Below, one piece after another: positions 45,179-54,416 of a stretch of 64,000 nt of DNA; positions within the stretch are counted from its first letter, which is position 1; the number at the start of each line of letters is the position of its first letter. This stretch comes from Methanosarcina sp. MTP4 (lineage in GTDB: Archaea; Halobacteriota; Methanosarcinia; Methanosarcinales; Methanosarcinaceae): NCBI RefSeq assembly GCF_000970045.1, contig NZ_CP009505.1:1240001-1304000 (forward strand), given 5' to 3'. The position numbers were made by a program, and so were the translations under genes. The notes beneath the pieces are model-generated. The model saw only the letters and a program-made list of their open reading frames with translations, searched no databases and was not told the DNA's origin.

Positions 45179-46266
45179 GAGCGGATTAAAATAAATATAT
45201 TTTTATTTTTCACAGCAGAGTTACGCATCGGGAGTATGCTGTCCTTTTCCCTCACCCGAGTTCCGCTTCGGGATCACAGAAAATCGGAGATTTTCTGGGA
45301 GTTGCACTGTAAGTGCAACAGCACGGTGTCCTTTTCACTCACCCGAATTGCGCCTCGGGAGTACGCGGTCCTTTTCGCTCACTTCGTTCACTCAAGAGGA
45401 CGATTTCAGGTGTTTCTTCATGATTTGTGAGGTGGAGGCCGGGCTTTTTTCAGAGGAGGTGTAGAAAGTGAATGGGGGCGGCTTTTTCTCGATTTTAGGA
45501 TTTCGTTCGGCGGACTAAAATAACTTCTTTTTTATTTTTCGCCGACGGGCTGCTACTGCTCATCCCCCACGAACCGTTTGAACCACCCGAATTCCGCTTC
45601 GGGAGCACGGTGTCCTTCCCGAATTCCGCTTCGAGAGCACGGTGTCCTTTTCCCTCACTTCGTTCGCTCAAGAGGACTGTTTCAGGTGGATTTTCATGAT
45701 TTTTGAGGCGGAGGCCGAGCTTTTTTCAGAGGAGGAGTAGAAAGTGGAGGGGCGGCTTTTTCTTGATCTGAGGATCACGTTCGGCGGACTAAAATAACTT
45801 TATTTTTATTTTTCACCCGGGGCTCCTCCCTCTCATCCCCCACGAACCGTTTGTAACACCCGAGTTCCGCTTCGGGAGCACGGTGTCCTTTTCCCTCACT
45901 TCGCTCGCTCAAGAGGACGATTTTAGGTGAGTTTTCATGATTTTTTAGGCGGAGGCCGGGCTTTTTTCAGAGGAGGATTGGGTGGCAGAAGGGGCGGCCT
46001 TTTCTCGATCTGAGGATCACGTTTGGCGGATTAAAATAACTGTATTTTTATTTTTCGCCGGCGGGCTGCTACCGCTCATCCCCCACGAACCGTTTGCAGT
46101 CTGAAGTTCTTCCTCGCCCCTCTCCTCCGAGTTTCATTTTCTAACAGATTGATGATGCGGAGGCCGGGCTTTTTTCAGAGGATGAGGAGTAGAAGGCCGG
46201 AGGGGCGGCTTTTCTCTATCCGAGGATCACGTTCGGCGGATTAAAATAACTTCTTTTTTATTTTTT
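45179..46266. repeat. REP-family tandem array, five units
   Basis: Units begin with GGCGGA(T/C)TAAAATAAC at 45179, 45509, 45783, 46025 and 46235, with spacings of 330, 274, 242 and 210 bp. Each unit contains a T-rich start, CTCATCCCCCACGAACCG, TTCCGCTTCGGGAGCACGG, CACTTCGTTCGCTCAAGAGG, GGCGGAGGCCGGGCTTTTTT and GGGGCGGCTTTTTCTCGAT. The first unit holds the 47-bp double-hairpin insert (45274-45320). The second has an internal duplication of about 32 bp. No conserved open frame runs through the units. Confidence 0.9.
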
Positions 46267-46491
46267 TTCAAGGGGAGAGCAGTAAGCTGTATGTCAGATA
46301 CTTGGATTATTTCAAAGAGGTCTAAGGTTTTGCGTTTGGTGGGAAGTGCAGGGAGTATGAGGTTTAAGGGTTTGCGTAGGTTTCAGGAGATGGGTTGGTA
46401 GAGAATTATTTTGTGTGAGATTGTGTTTTAATTTTCTAAAGGCTTAGCTATTTGAAAGTCTTTTTATTGTTTGGAATATTATTCCTTTTTA
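46267..46491. promoter_or_regulatory. Spacer between REP array and pentapeptide gene
   Basis: No gene. From about 46400 the sequence becomes clearly more AT-rich and stays so to about 50600. The promoter of the next gene must lie at the right end. Confidence 0.35.
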
Positions 46492-48261
46492 ATGGTTACA
46501 TGTAAATACATCTATTGGGTAGGTAGTGAAAATTACACATTAATTGATTTTCACTGCCCTTTTGAAGCAGTGGAGGGGGATGAACTTTGTTACTGGCATC
46601 AGGCGAAAGATGGAAAGAAACCCTCTCAGGAGCAGTTAGATGAATTGAAAAAAATTGATTTTGATTTTGTGGGTATTTACTTGAAAAGAGCTGAACTGAA
46701 AAATGTTAGTTTAGATGGTGTCAAGTTACCACTGGCAAATTTTACTGAAGCCAAGTTGAATGAAATATCTCTAGAATGCGCTGAACTTTCTAATTCAAAA
46801 TTTGAGGATGCTGATTTAACAGAGGCTAATTTGCAGAGATCAAAGTTGGAATCAGTTGACTTCGAAGGGGCAATTCTACGTTTTGCTAATTTGACTGGTG
46901 CAACATTAACAAAGGCTAATCTTACTTGTGCAAATCTAAATCATTCTAAGGTAAGTAACGCAGATTTGAGCTATGCTACGATGGAAGGAATTAAGTTAAT
47001 CGAGATGACACTGAGTGGATCTAAATTAGATAATGTTGTACTAATAAACGAATGGCTTGATCATGTTGATTTGAAAGATGCAGATTTAAGTTATTCTACC
47101 CTTTGTGGAACACAGTTTAATAAATGTAATCTTCAGAATGCTAATTTGAGTCACACGGATTTACGAGGCGCCGAGCTTTTAGAAGTAAATCTGCAGAATT
47201 CTGATTTGAGTGATAGTCTTCTACAAGGAGCGAATTTATCTCTTTCAAATTTGAGAGGATCTGATTTAAGCCGAAGTAACTTACAAGGCACATTTTTAGG
47301 GCTAACTCTTTTTAATTCTGACTCATGTTTAAACAATGTTTCTTTAGCTTATTCTAATATTCACCGTTCGTACATAGATGAATCAAGAACCTTGAGAGAT
47401 TGTGTTTTTTTTGAGAACGGTGTTATGGACATGAAGGAAATTAATGAATTTGTTGCAGATAATTTGGCCAAAAAACTTATACTCGATGCTGAAGCCATTA
47501 GAAAATCTGATTTTAAATTATTTCACGACTTTGAAATGAAAGGTCTTTTGAGATATCCAGGATCTTTCCCTGATAATTCTGTAATTTTTTATGATGATCT
47601 GACTGACAGTCCTATTAAGAAGCGGATTGATAACATAGTATTCAAAAATACGATACTTGGAAAATCACGAGAGTTAGAAAATTTTGTTCCGACCTTTTAT
47701 GTATCTAGGAAATATCTTTATAGAGGAAATAAAAAGGATCTTTATAATGTTTCGCATGAAGTATATAACAAGTTGTATAATTTTTATTCCTCAAGTGGAG
47801 ATACTCTCCGAGCAAGGCAAGTACATTATCGCCGAGGTGAGGTTTATAGAAAGCTTTTGCTTGCCAGAGGTGGTTACAAAAATAAATTAAGAGCACTGGC
47901 TTTTGACGGTTTCATTCTAAAAACTTTGGCAGGATACGGAGATAAAATATGGAATCCTATTAAGTGGTCATTCTTCATTATTGGCTCATTTTCCATTTTG
48001 TTTTGGTTAACAAATGGTGTTTCTATTGAGGAAAGAAGTATTCACTGGTATGATTATTTGTACTTGAGCGTTACAGCTTTTACTGGTCTTGGTTTCTCGA
48101 ATGTACAACCTAATATCTCTGAACTTGTGACGTTTATATTTCCATTGGTTGGAACGATGACGATTTCTATTCCTCAGATACTTGTAATGGCTGAGTCTGT
48201 CTTAGGCTTCACAATGGTGTCATTGATCATTTTTGTTATTACTTATCAGATTTCGAGATGA
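46492..48261 (+). CDS. Pentapeptide-repeat protein fused to a two-helix ion channel
   Basis: A 589-residue protein (ATG 46492; an in-frame TTG at 46471 is less likely). Residues 1-40 hold a Cys/His cluster (CKYIYWVG...CPFEA...CYWH) that could bind zinc. Residues about 60-300 are pentapeptide repeats of the A(D/N)LxxA type (NADLSYATMEG, NANLSHTDLRGAELL), a right-handed beta-helix. A mixed linker (300-480) follows. The C-terminal 110 residues are a two-TM channel: TM1 SFFIIGSFSILFWLTNG, pore loop YLSVTAFTGLGFSNVQP, and TM2 ESVLGFTMVSLIIFVITYQ. The filter TGLGF is related to but not identical with the TVGYG of K+ channels. A sensor plus a channel is a plausible membrane effector; this role is inferred. 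Confidence 0.85.
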   Translation: MVTCKYIYWVGSENYTLIDFHCPFEAVEGDELCYWHQAKDGKKPSQEQLDELKKIDFDFVGIYLKRAELKNVSLDGVKLPLANFTEAKLNEISLECAELSNSKFEDADLTEANLQRSKLESVDFEGAILRFANLTGATLTKANLTCANLNHSKVSNADLSYATMEGIKLIEMTLSGSKLDNVVLINEWLDHVDLKDADLSYSTLCGTQFNKCNLQNANLSHTDLRGAELLEVNLQNSDLSDSLLQGANLSLSNLRGSDLSRSNLQGTFLGLTLFNSDSCLNNVSLAYSNIHRSYIDESRTLRDCVFFENGVMDMKEINEFVADNLAKKLILDAEAIRKSDFKLFHDFEMKGLLRYPGSFPDNSVIFYDDLTDSPIKKRIDNIVFKNTILGKSRELENFVPTFYVSRKYLYRGNKKDLYNVSHEVYNKLYNFYSSSGDTLRARQVHYRRGEVYRKLLLARGGYKNKLRALAFDGFILKTLAGYGDKIWNPIKWSFFIIGSFSILFWLTNGVSIEERSIHWYDYLYLSVTAFTGLGFSNVQPNISELVTFIFPLVGTMTISIPQILVMAESVLGFTMVSLIIFVITYQISR

Positions 48262-48278
48262 TTTTTTTCGGGCTCAAC

Positions 48279-48301
48279 CGCCCACTTTGTGGGCGTGTGG
48301 T
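48279..48301 (+). terminator. Terminator after the channel gene
   Basis: Stem CGCCCAC-TTT-GTGGGCG (48279-48295), with outer CAACC / GGTTG pairing. It lies 18 nt past the stop, preceded by a T run. Confidence 0.55.
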
Positions 48302-48524
48302 TGCCCTGTTTTCTAGTAAGCATTAATACTCCAAGGATCTTGAATTCAGCAAATCCTCTAAAAACCGCCCAACAACTCTCCAAAAAATACTCTTTGACGA
48401 CGGGCGTGATTTTGGAAGAAGGGTAGAAGATGGGAGATGAGGCTCTTTTTGAGTTTGGGAATGAAAACCGGGAACATTATAAAAAAATAGATGGAATATG
48501 CCTGTTCATCCTAATAATTTGAAA

Positions 48525-50522
48525 TCAATATTTATTCTCAAACTCAAAGATGCTGTTGATCACTTTTTTGCTATTTTTGTCCAGATTCTTATCTAATTTC
48601 CTCCAGTTCTCAATTTTCTTTTTGAAATTAGCGCAAACTCTTATTTTTTCTCTCTTGATCTCTTTCTTTTTTTCATCGCTAACATCGGAATAGACTACAA
48701 CCCAGGGAATTATCTCTTTTTTAGAGTCATTTAAAGCTTTTATTTTGTTTTTAACTTGTTTTGCAACTTTTTGTGAACTGTGTATAGCTACCTTACATTC
48801 GAATATGTAGACATATTCTTCATTTTCTAAATAAACATCAATCTGTTCATTTTTTATTTTTACATCAGAATATATCATGTCTCCTGCTTTCGACTTGTTT
48901 TCAACTAGCCAGTTGAAAAATAAGTACTCAAAGAATTTTCCTTTTGTATCACCTATAAACCTATCCTCTTGGGTTTTTATAGATTGAATAATGTACTTAC
49001 TAAGCTTGTATGAGGATTCTGGAATTGATTTGCTACCTTTGATTCCGGTTTTATTGAAAGTGAATTTGTCATTTTCATGCAAAAGTTTGGAATAAATATC
49101 ATTATTAGAGTTGTGAGAAGCACTTTTATCAGTTAGGTATTCGATAAAAATATTCTTATCCAAAATAATTTCTTTTACTTTTAAGGACCCCTCTTCCACA
49201 AATTCTTTTATGAACATCTCAGCTTCGCGGTGCAATGAGCCCCCAAAACCAGAGTAATCTGTTGCACAATCTAAAAAGATCAACCACCCAGAATAATCTG
49301 AAATACCAGTGTTTCCAAATGCCTCAATTAAAATTCCATAACTATAATCAAAACCTTTTACTCCCCCTACTGGATGCTTAAATCTCGAAACTAATACTTC
49401 GTCATCGTTTCCAAGATATCTTTTCCTTCTTATGTTACCGATCAATGTGGAAGTGAATGCAGGAACTCCATTGAATACTGGAGTTTTACTATTGTCTAAT
49501 ACATCTACTCCATACCACAGGAAATAAGAATCAAGTTTTTTGTGTGCTGATTCTTTGTCTGTTTTAGTGAGGTATTCCGGGTCTTTGAGTGTATGTTTTG
49601 TTAGATAATTTTCGATTACATTTTTGTCGAAGTTTTCACAAAATAACATCGAGTCAAACTGAATTTTGAATTTAAATTCTTTTTTCAGTTCATCTTCAAG
49701 TGGTTCAATTATTTCCCTTTTAATTATCCCAAAAAATGTATCTAAATAATCCCATTTGTCAATTTTAGATCTTAGAGGGTTTAAATCCAGCCATGGAAAT
49801 TCATCCTCGGCTTCTTGAGGATATATTTCATGTGCTCTATGTAAATTTCTGATTGATAATTCCTGAAATTTCTGTTCCCCAAGCAGAACATACCACAAAT
49901 ATTGCAATGTGTATGTGTACCCTATATATGACTTTTCAGCTTTTTCTTCTGTTATATCTGGCTTCAAAATCGGAACCATATAAGCTAATGGAACTCCATG
50001 TTGAAGATCGTTCAAGTACATATGTGTTTTGAAAACTGTCGCTGAATTTAAGGCAAAATTTTTGGGAAGCTCATTGGCAGGAACTATGTTACTTTCATAA
50101 ATTTTCTCAAACACTTTTAATAAGTCCTCAATATCATTGATAGAGCCAGTTATTTCTTCCCAGCTGGTCGAGTTTCTTATTCTCTTTGTCTTCTCCCAGA
50201 CATTTTTCATGAAAATTGTTTTTTCGCATGTATTCGGTATATCGTAAATATCAATTCCAACGAACCTTGCCCTTACAAAAGTAAAATCTTCTTCTACATC
50301 TAAGGAATTCTCCAAAATGATTGTATCAATGAGTCCTCTAAGACAAGTATTTAGAAAGAAAATGTATCCATCCAGTAATTCGTTATATTTCTCTAAACCG
50401 TGATATTCTTTCAACCACTTTTCGAAAGAAGTTATATCAGTTACAATATTCAATATGTTACAGAATGAGCAAAAATCATCAGCATTTCGGCTTTCAAATT
50501 CCATATTTTCTTCATTTACCAC
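48525..50522 (-). CDS. Large protein with C-terminal PD-(D/E)XK nuclease-like domain
   Basis: A 665-residue protein of no named family. Residues 1-500 are alpha/beta with no recognised domain. Residues about 525-640 show the order expected for a PD-(D/E)XK nuclease: GKFFEYLFFNWL (Glu, about 533), EQIDVYLENEEYVYIFECKV (Asp about 562, E-x-K about 575-577), then a helix and IIPWVVVYSDV. The start is GTG at 50522; GGTGTAA lies ahead, and the same context precedes the HEAT gene. An ATG at 50504 is an alternative. It follows the HEAT gene by 71 bp in the same direction, so they are very likely cotranscribed. Base composition is AT-rich against the flanking genes, which suggests acquisition. A defence or DNA-cutting role is inferred only. 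Confidence 0.75.
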   Translation of the reverse strand: MVNEENMEFESRNADDFCSFCNILNIVTDITSFEKWLKEYHGLEKYNELLDGYIFFLNTCLRGLIDTIILENSLDVEEDFTFVRARFVGIDIYDIPNTCEKTIFMKNVWEKTKRIRNSTSWEEITGSINDIEDLLKVFEKIYESNIVPANELPKNFALNSATVFKTHMYLNDLQHGVPLAYMVPILKPDITEEKAEKSYIGYTYTLQYLWYVLLGEQKFQELSIRNLHRAHEIYPQEAEDEFPWLDLNPLRSKIDKWDYLDTFFGIIKREIIEPLEDELKKEFKFKIQFDSMLFCENFDKNVIENYLTKHTLKDPEYLTKTDKESAHKKLDSYFLWYGVDVLDNSKTPVFNGVPAFTSTLIGNIRRKRYLGNDDEVLVSRFKHPVGGVKGFDYSYGILIEAFGNTGISDYSGWLIFLDCATDYSGFGGSLHREAEMFIKEFVEEGSLKVKEIILDKNIFIEYLTDKSASHNSNNDIYSKLLHENDKFTFNKTGIKGSKSIPESSYKLSKYIIQSIKTQEDRFIGDTKGKFFEYLFFNWLVENKSKAGDMIYSDVKIKNEQIDVYLENEEYVYIFECKVAIHSSQKVAKQVKNKIKALNDSKKEIIPWVVVYSDVSDEKKKEIKREKIRVCANFKKKIENWRKLDKNLDKNSKKVINSIFEFENKY

Positions 50523-50593
50523 TGACTTACACCAATGATTCTAAATAACCGAAGGTTTAAAATCATTTTCATAAAATCTTGTAAGTAAGAATT

Positions 50594-53500
50594 TTAATTA
50601 GTTAACTTTTCAAGCACATCTTTTCTTCCAATTTTTAAAAGATAATTTTTAACTTTCTCAGACAAACGGGTTGGGAGTTGAGACAATTTCTCTATACTTT
50701 TTCCTTTAATTCTCTCCAAATCCTCTTTCAATTCTGAATAAGAAATCTCCTGTAGAGGTATTGTAACTACATGTTCAGCACTCAACCCCGGCAATTGAAT
50801 CCCTGATGAAATGACAAATTCTTCGCTGATTCCGGGTTTTGAGATGATTATTAATTCATCTACTTTTGAATTAACTTCAATAACTAATTTTTCAAGATTG
50901 TTTAGTTTATCTGATACCATTTTTAACGTAGGTATCGATCCAATAAAAGTAGAGGTTATTGTGAATAGATTTACGAGATCTCTTTCAGCTAGGGCTTTAT
51001 CTATCTCATTATGAATGAATTCATTTTCCGGGATCTGGGGTATAATTAGTTTTAAAGCACGACAAAGATTTTTTGCGTAGAAGGTCATTTCCTCTTGGTT
51101 GCTTATTTCCCATCTTTGAACTTCTTCTTTGACAGCACATGCAACTTTTTTGACTTGTCCCTTCGAAATCTGGCATGCGGTATCAGCTTTTTGCTGGATT
51201 TCTTCGAGGAGGGATTTTAAGTTTCTATCGAGAATAGGAAGCCCTTTTCTCATCACTATTGTTGCAGATGGTGCTTTTTCTTCGGTATTTTTCATCAACT
51301 CTGCGGCCTGTTCGCAGTATTTCCTGTAAAAATTAAGCTCTCCTTTCTTGGCCTCTAAGTCCATATTTTCAAGGTTCTGGACTTCTTTTAATGCATTGGA
51401 AAGATTTTCAACCGCTTCAAAGAGTAATCTCTTATTTTCTGATCTACCAATCTTGCTTTTTGCCTCTGAAAGGTATTTCTCAACTTCATCTTTTGCCTCT
51501 TGTTTTTTAGCAGAAATTATTGTGTAAAATGAACGGTAAAATGGGAAGCAAAATTTAGATGGGTTATACCAAGTGGGCTCTTTAGCTGCCTTTTCAAAGA
51601 ATTCAATCGCTGTTTTCAGTAATTCTAAGTATGATTCTTCACTCCCTGATTGAGATGCTTTATATATCGAAATTCTTCCCAGAGAGTGATATGCATTGAC
51701 TCGCACAAAGCTGTCTTCGTTTGAAGTCAGTCCGTGTAAATCTTGGCACGCCTGTTCTTTGTCCGGCACATCTCTAAAAACAGTTCCAAGTAAAGCTGTC
51801 GCTTCCAGTCGCACATCTTTATCTTCATCTGAAGTCAATCTGTGTACATCTTGCCATGCCTGTTGTTTATCCGGCACATCTCTAAAAACAGTTCCAATTG
51901 CTTCTGCCGCTTCCCTTCGCACCCTGCTGTTTTTATCTGAAGTCAATCTGTGTACATCTTGCCACGCCTGTTGTTTATCCGGCAAGTCTCTAAAAACCCT
52001 TCGAAGTGCTTCTGCCGCTTCCCTTCGCACCCTGCTGTTTTTATCTGAAGTCAATCTGTGTACATCTTGCCACGCCTGTTGTTTATCCGGCAAGTCTCTA
52101 AAAACCCTTCGAAGTGCTTCTGCCGCTTCCCTTCGCACCCTGCTGTTTTTATCTGAAGTCAATCTGTGTACATCTTGCCACGCCTGTTGTTTATCTTGGG
52201 CATCTTTAATATTATTCATAAGTGCATTTAATGCTCTCCATCGCACATCTTTATCTTCATCTGAAGTCAATCTGTGTACATCTTGCCACGCCTGTTGTTT
52301 ATCTTGGACATCTTTAATATTATCAATAAGTGCATTTAGTGCTCCCCATCGCACCCTGCTGTTTTTATCTGAAGTCAATCTGTGTACATCTTGCCATGCC
52401 TGTTCTTTGTCCGGCACATCTTTAAAAAAAATTCCAAGTGAAGCTGTCGCTTCCAGTCGCAAATCTCTTTTTTTATCTGGATATTCAAAACCACTTAAAA
52501 GTGCTATTCCCACGTGCCATAGAACACTTTTGTCTTTATCTGAAGCCATTCTGTGTACATCTTGCCACACCTGTTCTTTGTCCGGCACATCTTTAAAAAT
52601 AGTTCTAATTGCTCCTGCCGCTTCTATTCGCACCTTTCTGTTTTTATCTGAAGTCAGCCTGTGTACATCTTGCCACGCCTGTTCTTTGTCCGGCACATCT
52701 TTAAAAATAGTTCTAATTGCTCCTGCCGCTTCTATTCGCACCTTTCTGTTTTTATCTGAAGTCAGCCTGTGTACATCTTGCCACGCCTGTTCTTTGTCCG
52801 GCACATCTTTAAAAATAGTTCTAATTGCTCCTGCCGCTTCCCTTCGCACCCCGCTGTTTTCGTCTGAAGTCAGCCTGTGTACATCTTGCCACGCCTGTTC
52901 TTTGTCCGGCACATCTTTAAAAATAGTTCTAATTGCTCCTGCCGCTTCCCTTCGCACCCTGCTGTTTTTATCTGAAGTCAATCTGTGTACATCTTGCCAC
53001 GCTTGTTGTTTATCCGGCACGTCTCTAAAAATAGTTCTAATTGCTCCTGCCGCTTCACATCGCACCCCGCTGTTTTCATCTGAAGTCAGTCTGTGTACAT
53101 CTTGCCACGCCTGTTCCTTGTCCGGCACATATTTAAAAACAGTTCCAAGTAAAGCTGTCGCTTGCAGTCGCAAATCTCTTTTTTTATCTGGATATTCAAG
53201 ACCACTTAAAAGTGCTATTCTCACGTGCCATAGAACACCTCTGTCTTTATATGAAGTCAGCCTGTGTACATCTTGCCATGCCTGTTGTTTATCCGGCACA
53301 TCTCTAAAAACAGTTCCAATTGCTTCTGCCGCTTCCCTTCGCACATCTTCATCTTCATCTGAAGTCAATCTGTGTACATCTTGCCACGCCTGTTGTTTAT
53401 CCGGCACATCTTTAAAAATAGTTCTAATTGCTCCTGCCGCTTCCCTTCGCACATCTTCATCTTCATCTGAAGTCAATCTGTGTACATCTTGCCACGCCTG

Positions 53501-54043
53501 TTGTTTATCCGGCACATCTTTAAAAATAGTTCTAATTGCTCCTGCCGCTTCCCTTCGCACCCTGCTGTTTTTATCTGAAGTCAATCTGTGTACATCTTGC
53601 CACGCCTGTTGTTTATCCGGCACATCTTTTAAAATAGTTCTAATTGCTCCTGCCGCTTCACATCGCACCCCGCTGTTTTCATCTGAAGTCAGTCTGTGTA
53701 CATCTTGCCACGCCTGTTCTTTGTCCGGCACATATTTAAAAACAGTTCGAAGTGCTTTTACTGCTCTCCATCGCACCTTTCTGTTTTCATCTGAAGTCAG
53801 TCTGTGTACATCTTGCCATGCCTGTTCTTTGTCCGGCAAATATTTAAAAACAATTCGAGGTGCTTTTACTGCTCTCCATCGCACCTTTCTTTTTTTATCT
53901 AAAGTCGGTCTGTATAAATCTTTCCACGCATTTTTTTTGTCATAAAAATCTCCAAAACTACTAGATAGTTGATCCACTGCCTTCATGCGTTCTTTTGGAT
54001 CAGAATCATTACATTTTTTGTGAATTTCTTCCTGATTAACCAA
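50594..54043 (-). CDS. Giant HEAT-like solenoid protein with about twenty 36-residue repeats
   Basis: A 1149-residue cytoplasmic protein. Residues about 40-780 are about twenty repeats of 36 residues with the pattern AWQDVHRLTSDxxxxVRxEA then xxAIxTxFKDVPDKxQ, two of them lengthened by about 21 residues (ALLSGxEYPDKKRDLRL). They should form a HEAT-type solenoid. The C-terminal 370 residues are helical and charged, without recognised domain (KQEAKDEVEKYLSEAKSKI, NNLEKLVIEVNSKVDELI). The start codon is TTG (54043). The repeats are nearly identical in DNA, and some neighbours are identical in protein, so copy number probably varies. It is the first gene of a pair with the nuclease-like protein; a recognition-scaffold role is inferred. 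Confidence 0.8.
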   Translation of the reverse strand: MVNQEEIHKKCNDSDPKERMKAVDQLSSSFGDFYDKKNAWKDLYRPTLDKKRKVRWRAVKAPRIVFKYLPDKEQAWQDVHRLTSDENRKVRWRAVKALRTVFKYVPDKEQAWQDVHRLTSDENSGVRCEAAGAIRTILKDVPDKQQAWQDVHRLTSDKNSRVRREAAGAIRTIFKDVPDKQQAWQDVHRLTSDEDEDVRREAAGAIRTIFKDVPDKQQAWQDVHRLTSDEDEDVRREAAEAIGTVFRDVPDKQQAWQDVHRLTSYKDRGVLWHVRIALLSGLEYPDKKRDLRLQATALLGTVFKYVPDKEQAWQDVHRLTSDENSGVRCEAAGAIRTIFRDVPDKQQAWQDVHRLTSDKNSRVRREAAGAIRTIFKDVPDKEQAWQDVHRLTSDENSGVRREAAGAIRTIFKDVPDKEQAWQDVHRLTSDKNRKVRIEAAGAIRTIFKDVPDKEQAWQDVHRLTSDKNRKVRIEAAGAIRTIFKDVPDKEQVWQDVHRMASDKDKSVLWHVGIALLSGFEYPDKKRDLRLEATASLGIFFKDVPDKEQAWQDVHRLTSDKNSRVRWGALNALIDNIKDVQDKQQAWQDVHRLTSDEDKDVRWRALNALMNNIKDAQDKQQAWQDVHRLTSDKNSRVRREAAEALRRVFRDLPDKQQAWQDVHRLTSDKNSRVRREAAEALRRVFRDLPDKQQAWQDVHRLTSDKNSRVRREAAEAIGTVFRDVPDKQQAWQDVHRLTSDEDKDVRLEATALLGTVFRDVPDKEQACQDLHGLTSNEDSFVRVNAYHSLGRISIYKASQSGSEESYLELLKTAIEFFEKAAKEPTWYNPSKFCFPFYRSFYTIISAKKQEAKDEVEKYLSEAKSKIGRSENKRLLFEAVENLSNALKEVQNLENMDLEAKKGELNFYRKYCEQAAELMKNTEEKAPSATIVMRKGLPILDRNLKSLLEEIQQKADTACQISKGQVKKVACAVKEEVQRWEISNQEEMTFYAKNLCRALKLIIPQIPENEFIHNEIDKALAERDLVNLFTITSTFIGSIPTLKMVSDKLNNLEKLVIEVNSKVDELIIISKPGISEEFVISSGIQLPGLSAEHVVTIPLQEISYSELKEDLERIKGKSIEKLSQLPTRLSEKVKNYLLKIGRKDVLEKLTN
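51720..53900. repeat. 108-bp tandem repeat inside the HEAT gene
   Basis: About twenty 108-bp units (36 codons), with top-strand landmarks CTGTGTACATCTTGCCACGC and TTTATCCGGCACATC. Units near 51900-52150 and 52600-52900 are almost identical to their neighbours. The repeat also keeps a long open frame on the opposite strand. Confidence 0.92.
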
Positions 54044-54416
54044 TTCCCTACACCATGGCCTTCTAACACTTCAAAATTAATAAATCATTCTTATTTTTCC
54101 CCTGTCCTATCTTCTCTCACTCCCCTTCTCCATAATCTCCCCAAGAGCCTACCTGAACTTCCGGGCAGCTGCATTGACATATAATCCCCATCCCATTAAC
54201 CACAACCTTATCCCCTTTCCCGACAACGGCATTTCGAAAAAATCTATAAAAATCCTCCAAAAAACCGGCACCTCCCCTCTCCAAAAAATCAATTCGAAAA
54301 AACGACCCCAATAAAAACCAATCTCTCGCCCGGCTTCTCCCCTCAACCGAACGAAAACCCCACCGCCGGAAATCTCCCCTCAAACAATCTCCGGCGGGGG
54401 CCAAATTACCATTCGA
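54044..54416. other. Spacer between gyrA and the HEAT gene
   Basis: A hairpin CCGCCGGA / TCCGGCGG at 54363-54397 is placed to terminate gyrA. A 95-codon frame at 54117-54404 crosses it and has biased, unsupported composition. Probably no gene; it must hold the promoter of the HEAT gene. Confidence 0.45.

Noticed and set aside
45137-45430. A 97-codon frame in the repeat array
   Set aside because: It simply translates repeat units; the same peptide pieces appear at 41941 out of any gene context.
51696-53945. A 749-codon open frame on the plus strand
   Set aside because: It is antisense to the HEAT gene and stays open only because the 108-bp unit lacks stops in that frame. Its Ser/Cys-rich translation has no family features and no ribosome-binding site.
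54117-54404. A 95-codon frame downstream of gyrA
   Set aside because: It starts with TTG, crosses the gyrA terminator hairpin and shows biased Gly/Arg/Phe composition without homology.
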